A DNA stretch of 64,000 bases from Pegea sp. RAD2-039 (GCA_034620365.1 JAQGEQ010000159.1:1-64000), one strand, 5' to 3'; numbered from the stretch's first letter, positions 24,190 through 35,645 are shown. The notes: generated by a model not told the origin, from the letters alone. A program made the numbers and translations.

Positions 24190-24430
24190 GAATAAAGAAA
24201 TTAATTAATTGTGAAAAGTTTTTAAAAATCTTTTGACAAATTTAAGAAAGAATTTGTCTGAAGTTGATACCAACTGAACTTTAGATTGCAACAAAGTAAT
24301 AAATAATCAAAAACTAAAGAATGCCTTATTTAAAAATAATCAGTGGCTACTTAAAATTTAACTTGGAGTCCAAGTACTTTTAAACGAAAATTCAATTAGT
24401 AAATAAGTTGAATAACTTGAATTTCCATAT
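24190..24430 (-). repeat. Old arm module, minus
   Basis: A D box relic (AACTGAACTTTAGATTGCAA, about 24,271-24,290) and arm hairpin relic (GTCCAAGTACTTTTAAACG, near 24,369) in minus order, ending GTTGAATAACTTGAATT. It is more diverged than the neighbouring arms. Confidence 0.55.
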
Positions 24431-24464
24431 TTTACAAAATTTATCTATATATATCTAGAAATTA

Positions 24465-24790
24465 TATATATATAAGCATAAATAAATCAATATATTTCTT
24501 CTATTAATTGAATTGTTTAAAAAACTATTACCACTACGTATTTTGCAAGATGCAGTCTTATATCTATGTATTAAACAATTACTTATAATACTAAGAAATA
24601 TAAAATGTTTACAGTTATTTTAATTATTAGCACAAATTTTAAACTTCTGTTTTTTCAAACAATTTTTTCAGTTCATTTTATTTTGTTTACTTTTTACAAA
24701 TAATATAAGAAAAGTCAAAATATTTGTAAACATTTATAAACAGTTTATTTACATTAATCTAAAAAAGTAACTTTTTTGTAATAATGTTTT
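24465..24790 (+). repeat. Diverged copy of part of duplication 2
   Basis: It aligns with 14,835-15,150: AAATCAATATATTTCT, GCAAGATGC, ACTAAGAAATATAAAAT and AACAGTTTATTTACATTA. It overlaps the K repeat, showing that K is the right edge of that block. Confidence 0.6.
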
Positions 24791-24968
24791 CATATATTTT
24801 AAAATTTTTAAATGGTTTTAAAATCTTCAATATGCGACTTGTTTGATACAACTTCTAAAATATTGAATCTTGTAGAAAAGCACAAATATTTTGAAGAAAC
24901 TTGTTTATATAACAGAGCAGAAAAAGATTTTGCCACAAAGTATTTAAATTAATTGTTTGTAAATTAAT
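24700..24968 (-). repeat. K repeat, minus-strand copy
   Basis: Reverse complement of 1128-1385, with TTATATAACAGAGCAGAAAA and AATTAATTGTTTGTAAA as anchors. Confidence 0.7.
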
Positions 24969-24984
24969 ATATACAAGCCATATA

Positions 24985-25140
24985 TAGACATGATCTAGTA
25001 CATATTTCACCAATTACAGATTCACAATTCTAAAGATGTGTTTATACAACTATTAAACCAAATTGTTTTCTTTTTACGAAAAAATAAAAAACTTGAGATT
25101 TTCAAAAAACATTTAGAATATTTTTGAAATCTTTTTAAGC
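24985..25140 (+). repeat. Diverged copy of the 17.97-18.11 kb block
   Basis: CATATTTCACCAATTACAGA and ACTTGAGATTTTCAAAAAAC are recognisable versions of the text at 17.98-18.10 kb (ATATTTCACCAATTTCTGGT). No gene is seen. Confidence 0.45.
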
Positions 25141-25249
25141 ACTCTTTAAAATGTTTTCAATTTTTAAAAAGTTATTTTATTTTTTTAAAACAACATTTTT
25201 CTCTTGTTTGATAATATTTTTACAATTTCAATGTTATCAAATAATTTGC

Positions 25250-25590
25250 AAATATTAAATAAGTTATTTTCTTGCTAAATGATAACGCAAGAATAAGTTT
25301 TTAATTTTTATTTATTTTCCCAAGATTGAAGTAAACGCTTACAACTTGTAAAATCTATAAAATAAAAAGACCGTTAGTTTCTCTTTCTGTTTTTAAAATC
25401 AAATATAAAATAAACTGTTAAAAAAGGTTATAATACATAATTAAATTTCATAAATTATTTTTAATAGAAGATAAATTTTTTGACTCCATTGTTTTCGAGA
25501 AAATATAAAAACTTTTGATAACGATTAATCTAAGAAAGTACTAAATAACTTTTTTTTCAAAGTTCTTGTTATCTGTAAAGATTTAATCTC
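25250..25590 (+). repeat. V repeat, form without insertion
   Basis: This matches 41,547-41,990 and 54,163-54,605 (TTTTCCCAAGATTGAAGTAA, then GCTTACAACTTGTAA, then AAAAGACCGTTAGTTTCTCT). The two other copies have about 148 extra bases after CTTGTAA, holding a 9-bp hairpin. Here the flanks meet directly. Confidence 0.75.
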
Positions 25591-25733
25591 ATTTGAATTT
25601 ATTGTCGAGCATAATAATAAAAAGCATGTGAAACTTTTAAAATGATTTCAAATTATCATACAGTTTGCAATACTGGTAAACAGAGAAAATGATAGAAATT
25701 AAAATTAAATTAAATTAATTTTTTTTTATTAAA

Positions 25734-25761
25734 GCATACATACAATAGCATACATACAAGA
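25734..25761. repeat. 14-bp tandem duplication
   Basis: GCATACATACAATA is followed by GCATACATACAAGA: two units with one difference. Confidence 0.7.
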
Positions 25762-26110
25762 TTTGATGATACCACTTAAGCTTAATTAAATTAGAAAAAA
25801 GATTGATAATATATATGTATTAACTGTAAAGTCAAATTTGATTTAAGTATTATTTGTCAACAAGAAGTTTTCTATTAAAATTTAAAAAATATATTTATCT
25901 TGAACTTGATCCCACAAACTCTACATTTGATATATTAAAGGAAAAGTATAATTATCTAATTTTCTTGATAGCGTAATTAAAAAAAAGATTATTTTAATTT
26001 TGAGTTGAAACACTTTTCTACAGAAGTTTAATTAGTAAAAAAATTGAGTGAATTTAGTTTTTATTTTGTAGAAATAAATAAATAAAGGTTATTTACATTA
26101 GAATTTCATT
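25762..26110 (-). repeat. Q repeat: decayed C box plus minus arm
   Basis: A weak C box (GATGATACCACTTAAGCTTA) is followed by a D box (GAACTTGATCCCACAAACTC, about 25,901-25,920) and hairpin GTTGAAACACTTTTCTAC (26,004-26,021). The stretch 25.84-26.11 is the reverse complement of 43.48-43.80 kb. Confidence 0.65.
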
Positions 26111-26379
26111 ACATTGTTGTAATCATGCTACCGATAAAATGCCAGAATCTTTACAAATAACATTTTTATTTCCGCAAAATTAGTCAGTTGTTAATAACTA
26201 ATAAATTGAATAACAAGTTGAAATGAATTATATTCTAAACAATTTTGGGATTTTAAATCGATGAAAAGTTTTGATAAATCGGTAGAATCTTATATTAAAA
26301 CAATAAACAATAGCACAAACCATTACACAAAGATAAAAATCTTTGAAGTAAGTTATTAGAAGACTTTTAAAGTTTTAGA
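26111..26379. other. Unassigned linker
   Basis: This follows an arm module and contains ATGCTACCGATAAAATGCCA, a decayed form of the text that follows other arms (compare 23.03 kb). No gene is seen. Confidence 0.4.
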
Positions 26380-26545
26380 TTTTTTTTATTGTAAGTAAAA
26401 TATTACATCCGCTAGGTGACCTATAAAATAAAAACATACAAATATATTTCATTGGAATTTGGACTAGTAATAAAAAGCTAATCTATTGTAAACTGTATAA
26501 AGTATTCAAATTCTCAAAATCAATTTGTGTTTAAGTATCAAAAAA
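26380..26545 (+). repeat. W repeat, copy 1, with A2 box
   Basis: It aligns with 36,350-36,510. The A2 box CCGCTAGGTGAC (26,409-26,420, minus) is followed by AAAGCTAATCTATTGTAAAC and TATTCAAATTCTCAAAAT. Confidence 0.6.
26409..26420 (-). promoter_or_regulatory. A2 box, shortened
   Basis: CCGCTAGGTGAC has the first ten bases of a CTCF-like core (CCGCTAGGTG) and then departs from it. Confidence 0.4.
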
Positions 26546-27184
26546 TACTTGCTGTATTATTTAAAGTTGATATTACACCATATTAATATCAGTTCGTATG
26601 TTCTAAATACATTTAAACTTAAATATTTGAAAGTTTTATATTTTTGTAGATTAGCAAATCGCTTTTTATATTTACAACTTAAAATTTAGAGAGTGTTTGT
26701 TTTATAAATTTCAGCAAAAAGTTCAATTTTGGTTTTGAAGTGAAAAAATGAAAATAGTTATTTTACTGATAAACAGATTTAGAACTGGACCAAGAATAAC
26801 ATTAAAAACAGCAATATTTTTAATAATTATATCAATCAATTGATGATGTTGTTAGACTACAGACGTACGTGTTTGTGAACTTTATCCATAATAAAAGTTA
26901 ATTATTGCATGGTAAAGATTTTACTTAATTTATCAAAATCTCTCTCTATATATATATATTAATATATGTGTTAATACTTTTTCCTATTTTTTTATTATCT
27001 AATATTTAGAAAAAAATCTTTAAAAATTATTAGATTTTACTAAATTTTACTAATTTACTTTACACCATATTTAATTTTTTAAAAGAATACGAAAAGAATT
27101 TATTATAGTTAAAAAATAATTCAGCTATTAAAAACTGAATTTTAATTAATTCAGAATTAAAATTAATAAGTACATTAAAGCACA
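26546..27184. other. AT-rich stretch with a TA microsatellite
   Basis: A (TA)n tract lies at about 26,945-26,968. Near 26,870 there is a GACGTACGTGTTTGTGAAC patch that may be a decayed C box. The rest is unassigned. Confidence 0.45.
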
Positions 27185-27560
27185 GATAGTTAAATCGTTA
27201 AAAATAAAATTTAAAATTAACCAATTATTTCAAATAACATTGAAGTTTAAATAAAGTATAGTTTTCATAATGAACTGAATTTTTAATGATTTCTGCAAAT
27301 TTTATGTATTTAAGTAACATGTATAACATTGTAACAATTTTTCAACTGGCATTGTCTGAGATTTCAAATGAACTTAAACAATTTGCTTTAATAAAAGTAA
27401 AAGAAGTTAACATGTTTTGATATTTCATGCAGTAATTTTGTACACCGATTACATTGTACTTTCTTAAAAAATGTTAAACTTGTTTAGATTTCTAGCACCA
27501 TAAACAACAGACTTTAAACATTTTTGAAAAATCCGATTTTAATCTTTTAGTAATATCCTG
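27185..27560 (+). repeat. M repeat, copy 2
   Basis: It matches 7415-7700, including AGTTAAATCGTTAAAAAT, CACCGATTACATTGTACTTT and TAGATTTCTAGCACCATAAA. Confidence 0.65.
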
Positions 27561-27719
27561 TTAACAAGTACCTTCACAATTTATATAATTTAAAAACGAT
27601 TGACCAATTTTAAAACAATTATATTTTTTGTAAAAAAATACTCATTACAAATGCGAAAACGTATTTTTAGTTTTTAAACAGCCAAAAATACTCAATTAAG
27701 AAAATAAGGAAAAATGAAC

Positions 27720-27936
27720 CCAAAAATATTTAAAGGAAATTAGAAAGAAAACTACTAATAGAATACAGATTTTAACGATTTTAAGCAATTTATAGAAAAC
27801 GTTCAATCTTGATATTCTTATTAAAAATAATCTTCGTTTGTGGTAACGATAGATTTTATGCAGAAAAACTGTTGCTCTTAAAAAATGTTGATTTAAATGA
27901 ATAAATCAATGAATAAAAAGTAAAAGAAAAATGTAA
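27720..27936 (+). repeat. X repeat, copy 1
   Basis: It aligns with 30,215-30,430 (AAGAAAACTACTAATAG, AGCAATTTATAGAAAACG, TCAATCTTGAT, TTGTTTGTGGTAACGATAG-like). In both places it precedes a B hairpin by 100-230 bp, so it belongs to the core of element-III-type copies. Confidence 0.6.
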
Positions 27937-27937
27937 C

Positions 27938-28061
27938 ACAAAAAATTTTGATAATCAGATGCAAGAGTGCATCTTCCAAATTAGTATCTTTAATCTAGAA
28001 CAAAAAATTTTGATAATCAGATGCAAGAGTGCATCTTCCAAATTAGTATCTTTAATCTAGA
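27938..28061 (+). repeat. Exact 62-bp tandem duplication carrying the B hairpin
   Basis: Units 27,938-27,999 and 28,000-28,061 look identical. Each carries GATAATC, a perfect hairpin AGATGCA-AGAG-TGCATCT (27,957-27,974 and 28,019-28,036) and TTCCAAATTAGTATCTTTAA. Identity suggests a recent event. Confidence 0.85.
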
Positions 28062-28424
28062 TGAGTAATAAAATGATTTCACTTCTACGTAAGCTTTACG
28101 GTTATATATTATCTTCATTCAATCTTACGCTTGTGGTGTCGGTAAATTTTTCGATTGCTTTAATCAATCAATAATGTTATAGAAAATTTCATTTTTAACT
28201 GAACTTCTATCTTAACGATTATTTTATTTATTTATTCTTCTCAATAGATTATTTTTTTGTTTTTCTTTATTGTTATATAATATTAAGTTGTAATTAAATC
28301 TGAAAATTAAACAACTTTATAGTGTAAATAGTATTTCATAAAATAGAAATTAAGGGTACATTGGTCAGTGTGATTCTTTAAAAAACTTTATTCTTTTAAC
28401 TTTTTAGCTGCCAAGTAGCAGTTG
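28062..28424 (+). repeat. C module running into a reversed A1-like box
   Basis: A perfect hairpin CGTAA-GCT-TTACG (28,088-28,100) is followed by the C box (CAATCTTACGCTTGTGGTGT) and TACATTGGTCAGTGTG. The text breaks in TTTATTCTTTTAAC and is joined to AGCTGCCAAGTAGCAG (28,406-28,421), which reads like A1 in the opposite orientation. About 50 bp normally present before A1 are missing. Confidence 0.6.
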
Positions 28425-28458
28425 AATGTTTTAAAAACAAATTAATTATTATTATTAT

Positions 28459-28510
28459 ACTATTATAAATTATTATGATAAATTACTATTATAAATTATT
28501 AAAATATATA
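28459..28510. repeat. 26-bp AT-rich tandem dimer
   Basis: ACTATTATAAATTATTATGA begins the first unit, and the second repeats from 28,485. It lies inside a TTA-rich simple-sequence tract. Confidence 0.65.
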
Positions 28511-28900
28511 AATGATTTGTTGAACAATTGTCGCTAATCGAATCAAAATTTTCATTTGTAAAATCTTATTTAAAAATAATATACAAACAGTTTACTAATA
28601 ACTAGAGAAAAGTTTTAATAGCGTCAAACTGTTTGAACTAATCCTAAAATGAAATTAAAGAACTGAAATTAGTTAGAATTTAACTCAAAAAGAGTCTAAC
28701 AAAACTAATTGCGCCTAATTGTTGAGTCTAACCATCAATTTGGTAATCAACTGCTTATTGACATCAGCAATTATTAGCAGTCTACAAATGGTAACCTCAA
28801 CAAAACCCTCGATTAAAAATTTCAAAAAGTTGCTAAATACAATTAAGAATTTAAAAAAAAGTTTTTAATTTCTGATTTTAGTATTTTTTAAAATAAACCT
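28511..28900. other. Unmatched segment
   Basis: I found no other copy in this window. It has a slightly higher G+C patch (28.67-28.81 kb) in which GAGTCTAAC occurs twice and TTGCGCCTAATTGTTGAG lies between them. No open frame is supported. It may be host sequence between repeats. Confidence 0.4.
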
Positions 28901-28904
28901 CTTT

Positions 28905-29335
28905 TGCGCTAAGTAGCGTAAAATAACAATTTTGAATAACTATTTTTTTAATTCATTTCTGCTAAAATATTAAGAATAGAAAGTTTTATAATTATCCAGA
29001 CTGAAAAATGTGTTTAAAATGTCTGTTTTAAAATTACTAATTTTGCTAAAACATTTTGTTTCATAAAAATTTGTAAACATTCGTTCATTTTATCAGTTAC
29101 ATGTTTTTACGTCAAAAAGTAAATGTTAAACATAAATTACTTTTATGTTGCTAAATGTAGCAAATTAAAACTCAAAGTAGTCTTAGTACATATTAATCAA
29201 TTTTCGTTAAAAGTCATTCAAATTCAAACAAATAATAACAGGTTTCTTACACTACAATGGATCTTACAACCTTTTTATTTATTATTAATTGATTACAGTT
29301 TAGAGTTTTTGGGATCAATTTTAAACTAATAAATT
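28905..29335 (+). repeat. P repeat, copy 2
   Basis: It matches 9635-10,075. It opens with the A box GCGCTAAGTAGCGT (28,906-28,919), has a perfect hairpin TTGCTA-AATG-TAGCAA near 29,148, and ends in a D box (TTTAGAGTTTTTGGGATCA). The 68-codon frame across it is interrupted in the sister copy. Confidence 0.7.
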
Positions 29336-29439
29336 TTGGTAAATTTTATATTGTTACAATTTTATACTAATTTTGGTTTTACCAATAATTAAGTTACAAT
29401 AAAAATTGCTTTTCACCTTTAAGTCAAATTTTCTGTGCA

Positions 29440-31760
29440 AGCAGTATATGTCAACAAATAGTTTATTATTAAAATTATAAAAATATCGTACTCTAACTTT
29501 ATGCCACAAACTCTAGATTGCAATAACGTTTATAAGTAATGAAAAGTATATCTTTCAAGCATTTTTTCCTGATAACAAATCGTTTACATAATTTTGAGTT
29601 GAAATACTTTTCAACGAAACTTCATTTAAGTGAATCGGTGGAAAATTATAAGTTAGTACTTTCTAAAAAAATGACAAAACACTTGATTAGTTTATAGTTA
29701 TTTCCTTTTTATATCGTTTAATCAAAATCATTATATTTCTTCGTCAAGCTCCATTTATCAAAAAGTTTAATATCTTCAGTATTCATTCTTTGCAATAAGA
29801 TTTGACTTATAAGATGGTATGGTGAGATAACACTTATATTGATTTAAAAACATCTTCTGATCAAAAGATTAAGGAAATTAAAAGTCATTAAGGAACTAAT
29901 TTTATATTTTTGAATTAATTGGAAGAATATTTTGATTATTTTTGACCGACACGCAGTAGTTTTGAAGTAGTTCACAGATTTTAGATCTATTTATTATTAT
30001 AGAGAGATTTAAGAGTTGTTGAAATTATAACTCGCATTTTCAATTATTCATTTTTGATTCAAAGAAAAGATTTATGATGAAACAGTCTTTAAAAACGTCA
30101 AATTAAGATTTTAGTTGTTTCTTACTGATCATGAAAAATTTAAAACATATTGTTTGTATGAAAATTGTTTAGATAGCATAAAATATTCAATGAAGAAAGT
30201 AAGGAATTTAATATGTGATGAATCTTAAAATATTTAAAACAAATTAAAAAGAAAATTACTAACAGCAAACAGAATTTAAAAACCTTCGAGCAATTTAGAG
30301 AAAACGCTCAATCCTGATGTTCTTACAAAAAACAATATTAGTTTGTTCGATAGATATTGGGCAAAAAAACGGTTGTTTGTTAAAAATATTGACTTAAATG
30401 CATAACAAAAGATTAAAAGAAAATTTAAGTTATACTTTTTAACAAGGAATTTGTAAACATCAAACAATCTCAAATAAACGCAAAATCTTATTTTTACCTT
30501 GGAAAAAACATACTTGACAACCAGATGCAAAAGTGCATTTTCCAAATTATTATCTTAACTTCAAATTACGAGATAAAACGATTTCATTTCTCCCTAAGCT
30601 TTACGGTTATATATAATTTTCATTCAATCTTAGGTTTGTGGTATCGGTAAATCTTTCGATGGCTTTAAATAATCGATAAAGTTATTGTTGATAATATTTT
30701 TATAATGATACATTAGTTCAAATTAAATTTAAGTATCATTAAACTGAGCTTCTATCAAAAACTGTTATTTTATTTCTTGGTTTAACTCAAATATTAAGTA
30801 TTTTATAAATTAAAAATTAATAGTACATTGATTAATAGAACTTTTTAAAATCTTTATTGTTTTAGATAATGTAAACAAATCAGGAAAATAAGATAAACCT
30901 GCAAAAAACAAGTCGACTGTTTCCTTTTCCGCTACTTGGCGCTAGACGGTTTGTTATTAAAAAAACACTTACAAAAATACATTATTTTGTAAAATTTTAA
31001 TATGGTATTACTTTCAGTTTATAGAAGATATTAAATAATACATTTAAAATATTTGTTTTTGTAGGAATCTAGAAAAGGTTAGTAATTCATAAAATTTCCA
31101 TTCATAAAAGTAAATTTTACTTTTTGTAAAATGATATATCGAAGGCAACAGTTTACAACTTTTAAAATTTTAGAAACAGATTTATACTATTTGATATTTT
31201 ATCTCATGATAGATAAAAACAGAATTGCCGAGCTGATACTTAATGATTTCGAATAGATGATAATAAAAAGAAAAATAATAGTTTTGTTGAATGAAAAGTT
31301 TTCAATTAGTAAAAAATCTGTCATATTACCTATTATTTATTATTTAAAGTTTCGTTGTAAAGTACGAAAAAAAATTCTTTACGAAAGATTGAGTTTTATT
31401 TAACTTTTCATTTATTATAAACGTTGTTGCAATCTGAAGTGTATGGGATCAAAATTAAATGAAAATAATTTTATAATTTTATCGATAAGCATTTTGTTGA
31501 CAAATATTTTTCAAATAGAAAATTTGATTTTAAAGTTGATAAGAAAATTTTTTACAAGTTTAATATTATACAAACCAAATTAGTTTAATTTTTCTTATGA
31601 AGTTTTATTTGATTTAGATTTAAAGTTATTTCTACTTCAATGATTAATTTTAAATATTATCCGTCGTTTTGACAAATTTAAATTATGTCAAAAGCCATGT
31701 GACTTTTTGTTTTTATAATAGTAAATTGAGAGTACTATAAGACTCAGAATTTTTTCGTTT
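29440..31760 (+). mobile_element. Foldback-like element III, complete
   Basis: Left arm: D box (about 29,495-29,525, TTTATGCCACAAACTCTAGA) and perfect arm hairpin (29,598-29,615). Core: X repeat (30,215-30,430), B hairpin (30,523-30,540, one wobble), C box (about 30,625), A1 (30,929-30,949) and F box (about 31,225, GAATTGCCGAGCTGATACTT). Right arm: from 31,330 with a damaged palindrome, D box (about 31,425-31,465) and E box (near 31,695). An 89-codon frame at 30,276-30,545 (minus) is accidental and absent from related cores. Confidence 0.65.
30929..30949 (+). promoter_or_regulatory. A1 GC-rich box
   Basis: CCGCTACTTGGCGCTAGAC followed by GG. It keeps the same upstream text (GACTGTTTCCTTTT) as the other A1 boxes. 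Confidence 0.5.
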
Positions 31761-34650
31761 GATCTTTAAAAGAATTTTCAAAAAGGTTTAACAACAATTT
31801 AATCTATATTCTATGAGCTAAATCCTAATTTTTTGTCAAAATAAATATTTCTTGAAAATTCTTTTTTTATTAAAGGATAACAAATATTATGAACCAGGTT
31901 ACTTTAAGATTAATAGTTCCTGCTATATGTTGGGTAAAAATTATTAGTAAGTCATTTATTTCACATCTTTTCATTGTTAATTATAATCATTTGATAAATT
32001 TATTTATGGATTTGTAGAAACGTTTATACAATTTGCAATAAAAAACATTGTGGTCTTTATTAAATAAAAAAGAACTGCTTTCTTGATTTTCATTTCTCTA
32101 ACAAAACAAATTGAAAAAACAAATCTAATCAAAATAAAAGATATACAAAACAAAATTTAATCCAAAAATTAATTTGAAAATTTTATTAGTATTAAGCGTG
32201 TATTTAATATAAGGAAATTAAAATGAATTTTACAATTTTTGTCTTGCATAATCACGACGAATTATAAAATAAAAATGTTATATTAATAACTAATATTATA
32301 ATAAGTATAATAGTATATATATAATAATTGAATCAAAGTTGACCTTTAGATTTCGTAAAGGAACAAAATATTTAAAATTAAGATACGTAGAATGCTATGA
32401 CAAGCAATTTTCAAAATGCTTATGGTCAGTGAAAGTGCTTGAAGTCCACATGTACAGGGCGAAACGCCTTTCATAATTTACAAATAATAACTTCCAAATT
32501 GAAGGTATTAAACTTTTAAATGTATTAATGAATTAATTTTTCAAGTAAGTTGGTAAATATTTAAATTTTTATTTCTTACGAGCATTCTATTACAAGCTGT
32601 GTGTTTCAGATTAATTAATTAAAAATATAATTATTATAATTATTATTAGCAAAAACCTTAAACTAATTATTTTCGTTATTTTCAAAAAAATAAAATTTAA
32701 TAATTTTCATATTTACAAGGTTAAATATGCAATTAAATTTGTATTACTAATACAAAAGGAAAATTTTTCAAAACCAAAATAAAAAAATTGATTATTTTTA
32801 AAGTGTATTTCCGAAATTAAAGAATTACAAAACAAAGGATACAAAATTTTTAAAAATTATTCATTTTGTCTGTTTTCTATATATAACAAAACTTATTTGA
32901 ATAAGTGAATATAAAAAAGCATCTTTCAAATTATTGATTATAACTTGAAGAAATGTTTCCAAAATTATAAATATCTGTGGATATAAAAAAGCTGTAAGAA
33001 ATTGTATATTGTGATTTGATCAAATTATCATGCGTGCTTCAATCAATTAATATTGTTACTGGAACTTTTATTATAAAATGCTTTACTTGGTGTGATTTTA
33101 ATTTGGATTATTAGTATTATAATTATTTTCAATTTTTGTTTTAAAAAGAAACTTAACCTTTTAATTGGATTTAAAAAACAGACATTGAATTATTTTATTT
33201 GAATTATAAGAAAGTGTTTCATTCCTAAAGAAAAGTATAAAATTTTTAAACTTTTACATTTAACTGTATAAATGATACTCGAGATGATATTTACTCCTAT
33301 AAAGGTTAACTATTACCGCATTTATTTTTTGATATTCAAAAGTAAAAGTTATTTTAGAATTTAAATAGTGTATAAGGCTTACAGGAAATTAAATTTGAAT
33401 AAATTGTTTAAAAAGTTCAAATTTATGACCTTTCTTACTGTTTGCGTCACTAAACGGATAAAATAATTCGGCTACAAAAACAAATAAATAAACTTTCAAC
33501 ATTCATGGGATAGATTAGTTTAATAATTTATATATTTGTAGAATAATATTTAATTTTTTTTAACGTTAATTTTCTTGAATTAATTTTTTACCATAATTGA
33601 TTAACTTATGTATTTGGTGAGGTGAAACATCTGTGTTGAAATCATAAAGAAAAATATATTGTATACAGTGTGTTTATTTATTAATTATGTAAATATTAAA
33701 CAATATTGTTTAAATTTTGAAAAAACAAGAAATTTTTATTTATAAATATAAATAAGCTTTCCAGTCTGTTAGTACTCACAATTTAAAAACAAAACATTCA
33801 AATAGCTTTTGACTTAATTTCTAAAAGTCTTCATTTATCAGCGCCACCAAATTGTGTATGGGATCAAACTCAAATGAAATTAATGTTATAATTTTCTTGA
33901 TAAGCAATTTGTTGACAAATATTGTTCAAATTGAAAATTTGATTTTAAAGTTGATAAGAAATTTTTTATAAGTTTACTATTATACAAATAAAATTAGTTT
34001 AATTTTTTTGATCAATTTTTATTTAATTCAGATTAAAATTTATTCTACTTCGATGATTAAAATTAAAAATGATCAATTGTACTGATGATCAAAAATCAAA
34101 TCAAACCAAGTGACTTTTTGTTTTAATAAATGAGACTTTTAGAAGACTCACTGATTATTTTCGATTGATCTTCAAAATAATTTATAAATCATACAAACCA
34201 TTAAAGCAATTTAATCAGCGGCTACTAAAGTATTAGATATTTGTTGTTAGGCAAGATATTCTATTTGCTAGAGAATGCAAACGATAAAAGCAAAAAGTTA
34301 TATAAGAAATTAATGGGTTTTTAATTAATCTATTAGATTTAATTTAACCTGCGTACACTATTCATATTAACAAAATTACATTTGGTTTTAATTATTAAAA
34401 AATATATTCTTTAACAGTTAAAATTTATTTTATTAAACATTTGCTCGAATATTATATATACAATTTATATTTGTTAAATTTGTGTTTATATTTGCCTTAT
34501 AACGATTTATTTAATTACGATTAATCGTTTACACTGAACTAGGAACTTTTGTATTCCTCAGAGTTAATTTACAACTTTAACAAACTTCATGATATTTAAT
34601 GGTGAAATTAAATGTAGATTTTTTGATCATGAGATTTAACTAAATTTTTT
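31330..34650 (+). repeat. Segmental duplication 1, copy b
   Basis: Collinear with 11,395-14,270. At 31,345-31,365 the palindrome is cut at its centre: GTAAAGTAC runs into GAAAAAAAATTC and the sequence resumes at TTTACGAAAGATTGAG. The copy has the D-E arm, the linker, an extra insertion (32,268-32,692), the decayed A box (33,444-33,457), a second D-E pair (about 33.85-34.20 kb) and a J segment (34.27-34.65 kb, palindrome 34,517-34,528). Confidence 0.85.
32268..32692. mobile_element. Insertion specific to copy b, unidentified
   Basis: In copy a, TAATCACGACGAATTATAAA is followed directly by the ATTTCATATTTACAAG text. Here about 425 bp intervene. ATAAAAT lies at both edges and could be a target-site duplication, but the flank is too AT-rich to be sure. 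The insert has the most GC-rich patch of this area (about 32,394-32,475) with the hairpin GGCG-AAA-CGCC, an inverted pair GCAATTTTC/GAAAATTGC-like text, and AT-rich simple sequence at both ends. No frame is open, and a SINE-like or other short non-autonomous element would fit. Confidence 0.5.
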
Positions 34651-34654
34651 TTCT

Positions 34655-35330
34655 ACAAAAAAATACAGAAAACTCTATTATAGATAGATGTTAAAAAACA
34701 GCTTTATCAAATAAAAACAATTTAAGAATAATATTTTTAAAATAAATTAATTTTAGACTTTGTCAGATTTAAAATTTCTTTCTAAGCTGTTTAAAGAATG
34801 TTAATCATAAAAGAAAGCTAAGTAACCTCAAGTTTTCTGATTTGCTTCACTGATCACCGTCACGCGCTGCTAGTTTTGTTGAAGATTACCAATATAGAAA
34901 AAAATATTTTCAATTCTTTAATTCTTCAGTAAAATATTCTAGAATTTATCTAAAGTTTGATAAAAATTTAATTTAACATCAATAGTTAGATTATTTTAAT
35001 CGAAATAAAAATAGAAAAACATTTCAATTTTGTTAATATTCTTTTTCATAAACTTAATCATATAAATTTTTTTTTCAGAAACTAAAAATAAAGTTTTGAG
35101 GAAACTAACATTCATATATTGATGACGTCATCATATTCTCATATCATATTTTATATGTACTGTTACTGACATCGTTAAATGTTACACATTTTATAAATAC
35201 ATTTATAATGTTATTGAAGATATTATTGTTCTAATGATATTCTTGGTTTACTTAAAATCATTTATCAATAAAATAAATACTTTGTTTTTTTTAGTTAATA
35301 AAAGCTAATTTAAAATTCTTTAAGATGTAC
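34655..35330. other. Unassigned stretch with GC patch and CRE palindrome
   Basis: A GC patch GATCACCGTCACGCGCTGCTAG at about 34,852-34,873 may be a decayed A box. TGATGACGTCATCA, a perfect 14-bp palindrome, is at 35,120-35,133. The end (35.16-35.23 kb: CATCGTTAAATGTTACACAT) is a diverged copy of the end of the T repeat. No gene is seen. Confidence 0.45.
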
Positions 35331-35645
35331 ACTAATAGTGATAAGCTTGTAAATTCAGATTTTTTACTAAGCTGAAATTAAATACATTTGATTTAAAAAA
35401 ATTGTTTCTAATAGAACAAAAAATGTTGAAAAATTTGAAAATTTTAAATTTTTGTTGTTGCAATACAAATTTCAACATTATGTTAAAATAACAAACTTAA
35501 AATAATAAAAATTTAATAATATAACAAAGGTTTGAATATAACAATAATATAAAAGTTATATTTTGTCATAATACAAGTTACGCGTTTAAAATAGAAATAA
35601 AATTATAACTTAAAATTTTTATGTCATTTCTCGTGAAAAATGAAA
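35331..35645. other. Unassigned AT-rich stretch
   Basis: A/T runs and AATAAT-rich sequence. No box, frame or RNA gene is recognised. Confidence 0.4.

Noticed and set aside
26943-26968. TA-rich tract as a promoter
   Set aside because: It is a simple dinucleotide repeat with no transcript or gene next to it.
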